This document shows positions 58,474-64,000 of a DNA stretch of 64,000 bases, piece by piece. The notes beneath the pieces are model-generated. The model saw only the letters and a program-made list of their open reading frames with translations, searched no databases and was not told the DNA's origin. The DNA comes from Providencia sneebia DSM 19967 (GTDB taxonomy: Bacteria > Pseudomonadota > Gammaproteobacteria > Enterobacterales > Enterobacteriaceae), in NCBI RefSeq assembly GCF_000314895.2, contig NZ_CM001773.1, forward strand, positions 1,849,669 to 1,913,668, in the 5' to 3' direction. Positions within the stretch are counted from its first letter, which is position 1; each line of letters opens with the position of its first letter. The translations under genes and the position numbers were made by a program.

Positions 58474-60272
58474 AGACAGTAACCAATCAACCTGGTGTTT
58501 ATCGAATGTATGATGCTGGGGGGACAGTTATTTATGTAGGTAAAGCAAAAGATTTAAAAAAACGCTTATCAAGCTACTTTCGTGCAAATGTAACTAGTCG
58601 AAAAACTGAACAATTAGTAAAAAATATAGCTTCTATTGATGTCACTGTGACACATACCGAAACTGAAGCTTTATTACTTGAGCACAATTACATTAAGCTA
58701 TATCAGCCTCGTTACAATGTGCTCTTACGTGATGACAAATCTTACCCTTACATCTTTCTGAGCCACGAAAAACATCCTCGTCTTTCTAGCCATCGTGGTG
58801 CAAAACATGCGAAAGGTGAATATTTTGGCCCATTTCCTAACTCATATGCAGTAAGAGAAACATTGGCTTTAATGCAAAAATTATTTCCTATTCGTCAATG
58901 TGAAGATAGTGTCTATCGCAATCGCTCTAGGCCTTGTTTGCAATATCAGATTGGTCGTTGCTTAGGGCCTTGTGTTAAAGGCCTTGTATCTGATGAAGAG
59001 TATGAGCAACAAGTCAATTATGTTCGTCTATTTTTATCCGGAAAAGACCAACAAGTACTTACTGGATTGGTTGAACGAATGGAAAAAGCAAGTCAAGATT
59101 TGCGGTTTGAAGATGCGGCACGTTTTAGAGATCAAATTCAAGCCGTTCGCGCAGTGACAGAACAACAATTCGTTTCTGGAGATAGTGACGATCTTGATGT
59201 GATTGGTGTTGCATTTCAATCAGGCATGGCATGTATTCACGTTCTATTTATTCGTCAAGGTAAAGTGCTTGGTAGCCGAAGCTATTATCCAAAAATTCCA
59301 TCGGGAACCTTACTTGAAGAAGTGGTACAAACTTTTCTTGGACAATTTTATTTGCAAGGGAGTGAGAGCCGCACATTACCGGGTGAAATTTTACTGGATT
59401 TTTCAGTTCCAGAAAAAACACTGCTAGCTGATTCCTTGTCTCATATTGCTGGTCGGAAAGTTCAAATTCAGACACAACCTCGTGGGGCAAGAGCGCGTTA
59501 CTTAAAGTTAGCGCATACAAATGCAGTCACCGCGCTATCTACTAAGCTTGCCCAGCAATCAACCATTCATCAAAGAATATCTTCATTAGCAGAAATTACG
59601 GGGCTAGAATCAATTTCTCGTATGGAATGTTTTGATATTTCGCATACGATGGGGGAGCAAACTGTCGCATCTTGTGTTGTTTTTGATAAGGATGGCCCAG
59701 TTAAATCTGAATATAGGCGCTATAATATAAGTGGTATTACTCCTGGGGATGATTATGCCGCGATGCATCAAGTACTGACTCGGCGTTACGGAAAACATAT
59801 TGATGAAAGTAAAGTACCCGATGTCATTTTTATTGATGGTGGAAAAGGCCAGCTTGGGCAAGCAATAGATGTTTTTAATTCTTTAGATGTTGATTGGGAC
59901 AAAAATCAGCCATTATTAATTGGTGTGGCAAAAGGGAGTGACCGTAGAGCGGGGTTGGAAACATTATTTCTAAAACCAGAAGGTGAGGGATTTGCTCTAC
60001 CGCCTGATTCGCCAGCATTACATGTTATTCAACATATTCGAGATGAATCACATAATCATGCAATTACTGGGCATCGACAGCGCAGAGCTAAGGTAAAAAG
60101 TACAAGCGCATTGGAGTCGATAGAAGGCGTTGGCCCGAAACGCAGGCAGATGTTGCTAAAATATATGGGAGGTTTGCAGCCATTGAAGAATGCAAGTATA
60201 GAAGAGATTGCAAAAGTGCCGTCGATCTCATACGCGTTAGCAGAAAAGATTTATAATGCATTGAAACAGTGA
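58440..60272 (+). CDS. uvrC: excinuclease ABC subunit C UvrC
   Basis: UvrC (610 aa, GTG start) makes both incisions in nucleotide excision repair. The GIY-YIG nuclease is [20 protein letters not shown] (~18-37); the UVR motif (~204-239, [20 protein letters not shown]) binds UvrB; a Cys-rich [13 protein letters not shown] lies at ~164-176. The C-terminal RNase H-like nuclease ([16 protein letters not shown], ~463-478) is followed by the helix-hairpin-helix. It starts inside the uvrY-like gene, a typical uvrY-uvrC arrangement. Confidence 0.97.
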   Translation: MPEQFEPKTFLKTVTNQPGVYRMYDAGGTVIYVGKAKDLKKRLSSYFRANVTSRKTEQLVKNIASIDVTVTHTETEALLLEHNYIKLYQPRYNVLLRDDKSYPYIFLSHEKHPRLSSHRGAKHAKGEYFGPFPNSYAVRETLALMQKLFPIRQCEDSVYRNRSRPCLQYQIGRCLGPCVKGLVSDEEYEQQVNYVRLFLSGKDQQVLTGLVERMEKASQDLRFEDAARFRDQIQAVRAVTEQQFVSGDSDDLDVIGVAFQSGMACIHVLFIRQGKVLGSRSYYPKIPSGTLLEEVVQTFLGQFYLQGSESRTLPGEILLDFSVPEKTLLADSLSHIAGRKVQIQTQPRGARARYLKLAHTNAVTALSTKLAQQSTIHQRISSLAEITGLESISRMECFDISHTMGEQTVASCVVFDKDGPVKSEYRRYNISGITPGDDYAAMHQVLTRRYGKHIDESKVPDVIFIDGGKGQLGQAIDVFNSLDVDWDKNQPLLIGVAKGSDRRAGLETLFLKPEGEGFALPPDSPALHVIQHIRDESHNHAITGHRQRRAKVKSTSALESIEGVGPKRRQMLLKYMGGLQPLKNASIEEIAKVPSISYALAEKIYNALKQ

Positions 60273-60329
60273 GTGTCTTAGGGCACCATATTCTTAATAT
60301 CCATTTCGGTCAAAAAGTTACTGAGCATG

Positions 60330-60878
60330 ATGAAATTAAATATACCTACTTGGTTGACACTATTTCGAGTTATTCTGATCCCGTTTTTTGTGCTGGCTTT
60401 TTATTTACCAGTAAGCTGGGGCCCGTTAGTTTGTGCATTGATTTTTATTGTCGCTGCTGTAACAGATTGGTTCGATGGATATTTAGCAAGGTTATGGAAG
60501 CAAACGACCAAGTTTGGTGCATTCCTTGATCCTGTAGCAGATAAAGTCATGGTTGCCACTGCGCTAGTACTCGTTACCGAGAGCTTTGATGTTTGGTATG
60601 TCACATTACCAGCTGCAACAATGATTGCTCGTGAAATTATTATTTCTTCTCTTCGAGAATGGATGGCAGAAATAGGTAAAAGAAGCAGTGTTGCTGTTTC
60701 ATGGATAGGTAAATTCAAAACAACAGCACAGATGATCTCTTTAGTTGGGCTATTATGGCGTCCGACTCCTCTGATTGAAAACATTGCTATCGCATTATTA
60801 TATGTTGCTGCAATCTTAACGTTCTGGTCAATGTATCAATATTTGAAGGCTGCATGGGCAGATTTGAGCGAAGCTTGA
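60330..60878 (+). CDS. pgsA: phosphatidylglycerophosphate synthase PgsA
   Basis: PgsA transfers glycerol-3-phosphate to CDP-diacylglycerol in the inner membrane. The CDP-alcohol phosphotransferase signature DG-x2-AR-x8-G-x3-D-x3-D spans DWFDGYLAR to [11 protein letters not shown] (~45-70). 182 aa from the second of two adjacent ATGs, the same length as E. coli PgsA; the first ATG (60327) is equally possible. It follows uvrC by ~55 bases and precedes the tRNA genes, as in E. coli. Confidence 0.95.
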   Translation: MKLNIPTWLTLFRVILIPFFVLAFYLPVSWGPLVCALIFIVAAVTDWFDGYLARLWKQTTKFGAFLDPVADKVMVATALVLVTESFDVWYVTLPAATMIAREIIISSLREWMAEIGKRSSVAVSWIGKFKTTAQMISLVGLLWRPTPLIENIAIALLYVAAILTFWSMYQYLKAAWADLSEA

Positions 60879-60928
60879 TCGAAATGATTGAAAAACAAGC
60901 GAACGAACAAAATATTTAAATATTAGTG

Positions 60929-60956
60929 TTGACTCGAAAGGTGAAATCAGTAGAAT
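60929..60956 (+). promoter_or_regulatory. sigma-70 promoter of the tRNA operon
   Basis: TTGACT (60929-60934), 16-base spacer, TAGAAT (60951-60956), followed by a G+C-rich discriminator (GCAACGCATCGG). ~75 bases upstream of tRNA-Gly. Confidence 0.82.
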
Positions 60957-61030
60957 GCAACGCATCGGACGGCAATGAGGTTTACGAAAAAAATAAGTAA
61001 ATCAGCCAGTTTGAAAAGCGAAAGCTTAAA

Positions 61031-61106
<76 letters not shown>

Positions 61107-61132
61107 ATCTTCAGTAAAGAGATTGAGAAGAA

Positions 61133-61206
61133 GGCGCGTTAGCAAAGCGGTTATGCACCGGATTGCAAATCCGTGTAGCTCGGTTCGACTCCGGGACGCG
61201 CCTCCA
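61133..61206 (+). tRNA. cysT: tRNA-Cys (anticodon GCA)
   Basis: 74 bases with acceptor GGCGCGT pairing ACGCGCC, anticodon loop ATTGCAAA (GCA at 61165-61167), T-loop GTTCGACTC, encoded CCA. Confidence 0.98.
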
Positions 61207-61213
61207 AAGTTTA

Positions 61214-61300
61214 GCCCAGGTGGTGAAATCGGTAGACACAAGGGATTTAAAATCCCTCGGCTGTAAGGCTGTGCGGGTTCAAGTCCCGCCCTGGGCACCA
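61214..61300 (+). tRNA. leuZ: tRNA-Leu (anticodon TAA)
   Basis: 87 bases with acceptor GCCCAGG pairing CCTGGGC, anticodon loop ATTTAAAA (TAA at 61248-61250), a long variable arm (CTCGGCTGTAAGGCTGTG region), T-loop GTTCAAGTC and CCA. Its 3' end is a likely attachment site for the adjacent integrase remnant. Confidence 0.98.
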
Positions 61301-61343
61301 AATAAAAACCGCGTTGAATAACAACGGGTTAGGGAAAGGAAAG

Positions 61344-61368
61344 AGCGACCTTTAAGGTAGCTTTTTTT
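61344..61368 (+). terminator. probable terminator of tRNA operon
   Basis: AGCGACC (61344-61350) and GGTAGCT (61356-61362) pair with one mismatch, followed by TTTTTT. 44 bases after tRNA-Leu. Confidence 0.65.
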
Positions 61369-61445
61369 GTGCTCTAAATCACACTTCATAATATTTTCAG
61401 AATATCCGTTCAGAATATAAAATTGAGGTTTGGAATTTATATTCA

Positions 61446-62485
61446 TTATTTCTGATTACCTACGACAGGAACTATTTCCACTTTTCGATCATATCGAGCC
61501 GTTTGTCCAATATTTTTATGTCCTGATATTTTTTGTTTCTCTTGTAATGTACCATCGAGATCAGAGATCCCTTTAGCTTTTAAATTATGAAAAGTGAAAT
61601 CAAAAGAAAGTTCTGGATGATTTAAGGCAGCTTGCTCTTTTGCTTTTCTCCAACGGCTATTAAATCCATCTCTAGTATAAGCACGGCCATTTTGTTGGTG
61701 GATAATAAATAAACTGGATACATCTTGGTCGAGTGGTAGGGAATTTGCCATCGTAATCACATTTCTCAAACGATCGGACCATCCTTTAATTTGGCTCTTA
61801 CCAGTTTTTCCCTGCTTAATATAAATACCGGCATCCATAAGCTGATCTTTTTTCAAGGATAATACGTCTTGTTGACGAGCACAGCACAAATAAGCGAGTT
61901 CCATCGCTACTTGTATTAATAGTGGTGATGATTGATACAATGCATCATATTCTCTATCTGTGACATAGCGTTCTCTCGCTTTCTCTTTAAATTGCTTAAC
62001 ACCTTGGCAAGGATTTAGCTTTACCATTCCTCGTTCGTAACCCCAACGAAATACACGAGACATAAAAGTTTTCTCTCGATTGGCCCTGAGTACGACTTTT
62101 TAAACCTCTTTTATCCATATATTTACGCACATGCTCAGGCTTAATACTATTTGGATTCATTTTTCCAAATACAGGTAATACTTTATTTGAATATTTGTGA
62201 TAGTCTTTTTGTGTTTCTCGTGATAATTCGATGAAATCGGCAGATTTTAAAAATTGCTCAACAAGTGAATTAAAGTTATCAGTATTTTTTTCATCGTTAA
62301 TATACTTCTCATAATATGTCCAAACTTCAGCCACACTACTTTCTAGCGAACATAATCTTACTGTACCGCCATTTATAGGCTTAAATTCAAAGGCTGAGTG
62401 TCTCTATAAACTTGTTTTGGATAGCAATTATCTTTGGAGTTCGTTTTTTTACTTCTTGGTCTTTCTGATATTCGAGTCTTAGCAT
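61446..62485 (-). pseudogene. decayed tyrosine recombinase (phage-type integrase)
   Basis: Three frames are needed. The intended start is ATG 62485 (AGAGG upstream); a G is missing right after it, giving AKTRISERPRSKK in the next frame; another single-base loss near 62392-62398 joins to FEFKPINGGTVRL...VAEVWTYYEKY; a third change, an extra G at a GGG run (~62073-62075), joins KSRTQ to ANREKTFMSRVFRWGYERG. The C-terminal catalytic part is intact: CCARQQDVLSL (Arg), FTFHNLKAKGISD (His), KISGHKNIGQTARYDRK (His, Tyr). It lies 145 bases from tRNA-Leu, the typical integrase position. Confidence 0.82.
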
Positions 62486-63578
62486 TGATCTTACCTCTGT
62501 TTTATACGGTCTGTAATCGCTAATTTTATTTTGGCTATTGCATCAGAATAAAGTGACGCCTGTGACGCGCGACGGCAGTACAGATGATGACGAAAACTAC
62601 AGTTACGATGGTTTAGCCGACGTATCTTGAAGGTCAGCATCAGGAAAACTGGCGGCAGTATGCAGACGTAGCAAGTGATATATCTGCCGCTGGCTCTCCT
62701 CAGATCCGGCTGAGGTCTGGCGCCAGTACAACACGGAGAAAATAGGTGTCACGGCCATACACCGCTACAAGTTTAGTTGTACCTGATGCTGGCAATGTAA
62801 ACAGGGTACCAAACAGGCGAAAAACCAATAACTGCCATACTGGTGGAGTCCGTGCTATCACACCAGCTGGATAACTTTGAGCTGACATTCATTCGACAAT
62901 GTTACCAGCTGAAGGATATGGCGGAACAGTTTGTTCTGATTTTAGATAGTTTCATCATGGCTAAGAGGAATATTAACGCTGAATATGAATAATAAAATAT
63001 GATATTTTTGCCAAAAAGGGAATAATAAAGAAATTACGTTAGCCACAATGAAGATCCCTTAACATAAGTTAATGGTTAAATGAAAAAAACAAAAGAGTTG
63101 TATTAATAAAAGCACGCTAATGAATGAAGTACATAACGTTATTTTATTTGTATTTGTATTTGTATTTACATTTCATATTGTTATGGATTAGGTCATGGTT
63201 ATTTAAATTTTAATTAATTCTTTACTATTTTTAATCTCATACTGGAGGGAATGTTAAATTTAAAAGTCATCATGAAAATGTTCATCGGCAAAGAAAGCCT
63301 TGTTTTTTTATCTATTAATCGGTGTTTAGCTATATTTTTATTTAATTTAGGTTGGAAATTTAAATTTCAATGAAAAATGAAAACTTAGAAAATCTTTTTT
63401 AGATTATATAAATAAGCTGAATGCAGAGAAAAATAGAGTGCATAGAATTGTCGAGTTATTTAAATAGTCGGTTAAAAAAGGAAATATTACAAATTGTAAT
63501 GTTATATATCGATAGTTATTTATTGATTTATTTGTTATATCTATATGAAATATATAAATAATATTGTTTTGGCAAGGA

Positions 63579-63896
63579 AACAAAATAATTTATTTCGTTG
63601 CCTTGTCTTGGACACTAATTTACTTGACCCATTTTATAAAATCAAATCAGGCAGAAGGGCGAAGCCGCAGAATTTACCCAAAAAAAAACGTAAATTATAA
63701 GTGTAAAATTCCACTCTATTTAGGAGTGATAAGGCCTGCAAGTCATTTTACAATAAAGATACTCCAATATGGATGGTTAATCATTCTAATAAAAATAATA
63801 TCTACGTCTAAAATAAGAATTTTATTCTTTAATTAATAAATATTCATAATTATTAGTCTTGAAATGCAAAAACGCAACGAAATAAATTATTTTGTT
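63579..63896. repeat. 23-base inverted repeat (63579-63601 and 63874-63896)
   Basis: The 23 bases at 63579-63601 (starting AACAAAATAATTTATTTCG) recur exactly inverted at 63874-63896, bounding ~320 bases. Each copy is itself nearly palindromic. A 90-codon frame inside (63564-63836) and a 45-codon one (63546-63683) have no ribosome site. The layout resembles a small non-autonomous element or two related terminators. Confidence 0.6.
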
Positions 63897-63904
63897 GCGT
63901 TTTT
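63868..63904. terminator. long hairpin, bidirectional terminator-like
   Basis: AAAAACGCAACGAAATAA and TTATTTTGTTGCGTTTTT are inverse complements with one mismatch pair; a T run ends the right arm, an A run the left. It lies 35 bases before the CDS at the window end. Confidence 0.75.
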
Positions 63905-63938
63905 AGAGTGAAAAATAAACTTAATCAGAGGTATTAAT

Positions 63939-64000
63939 ATGGCTGAATTTTGTTTAGAGAAACGCCCCGATTTAGAGATGAAAACTATCTTCACAAAAGC
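63939..64000 (+). CDS. start of an unidentified CDS (runs off the window)
   Basis: ATG at 63939 with AGAGG eight bases upstream; the first 20 codons read MAEFCLEKRPDLEMKTIFTK. Too short to assign. It follows the integrase remnant region and a terminator, so it could be cargo of the same element. Confidence 0.6.
   Translation, partial: MAEFCLEKRPDLEMKTIFTK

Larger units (their letters stand above)
62486..63938. other. ~1.45-kb region without confident genes; relic of mobile DNA
   Basis: The part at ~62540-62990 is visibly richer in G and C than its surroundings; short open stretches in several frames (such as QLDNFELTFIRQCYQLKDMA near 62870) suggest a decayed coding region. No family is recognised. 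From ~63000 the sequence is again A+T-rich, with a short ATTTGT tandem repeat at 63146-63163 and an inverted repeat described separately. Confidence 0.55.

Noticed and set aside
62700..62888. 62-codon minus-strand frame in the G+C-richer relic
   Set aside because: No ribosome site or family; plus-strand fragments look equally protein-like, so neither is supported.
63241..63373. 40-codon ORF beginning at 63252 after GGAGG
   Set aside because: The ribosome site is only two bases from the ATG, the peptide has no family, and it lies in relic DNA.
63564..63836. 90-codon frame inside the inverted-repeat unit
   Set aside because: Starts with TTG without ribosome site and has no family; likely non-coding.

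Overview
The window is an A+T-rich stretch of a gammaproteobacterial chromosome. Gene content and order point to the Enterobacterales, most likely Morganellaceae (Providencia or a close relative): flg and fli operons run together in one locus, an E. coli-type citCDEFXGT/citAB cluster is present, and uvrY-uvrC-pgsA is followed by tRNA-Gly/Cys/Leu as in E. coli (glyW-cysT-leuZ). The genus is an inference; no 16S gene is present.

Region by region. 1-7769: rod, ring, hook-junction genes flgE(partial)-FGHIJ then flgKL behind a sigma-28 promoter. 8168-18889 (minus): export apparatus, C-ring, ATPase and MS-ring genes fliR-Q-P-O-N-M-L-K-J-I-H-G-F, with fliK carrying a frameshift; fliE is divergent. 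19827-22537: small insert with a secreted protein, a DUF2975/HTH pair, palindromic operator-like sites and a second peptide deformylase. 22693-26930: fliTSD (minus), fliC and fliA (plus), with sigma-28 promoters on both sides of the fliD/fliC gap. fliZ is not seen after fliA.

27417-36816: cutA, a DASS-family carboxylate transporter, a small lipoprotein, an Old Yellow Enzyme oxidoreductase, a CitMHS-family citrate transporter, a PrpF-family isomerase and a CitT-like antiporter. 36995-44892: citG, citX, citF, citE, citD, citC (minus) and the divergent two-component system citA/citB, a complete citrate-lyase module without oxaloacetate decarboxylase in view. 45039-51083: Sel1-repeat protein, dtpA peptide transporter, a frameshifted class II fructose-1,6-bisphosphatase and an AEC transporter, with a row of hairpins between the last two.

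51649-64000: a DUF2339/DUF3999 membrane pair (the second with an in-frame stop), a small secreted protein, a GFA-family protein, psiE, a uvrY-like regulator whose receiver lacks the phosphoacceptor Asp, uvrC, pgsA, three tRNAs and a decayed phage-type integrase next to tRNA-Leu. The last ~1.5 kb is mostly non-coding relic DNA with a long inverted repeat, and a new CDS starts at the right edge.

The strongest candidates for new biology are the UvrY pseudo-receiver (57778-58473), the repeated TTATCGT/ACGATAA dyads between the DUF2975/HTH operon and the second def gene (21573-21985), and the five-hairpin array at 49968-50150. Four genes (fliK, the bisphosphatase, the DUF3999 gene and the integrase) carry inactivating lesions; three of these involve one-base indels, most in short homopolymers, so sequencing error has to be excluded before calling them pseudogenes.
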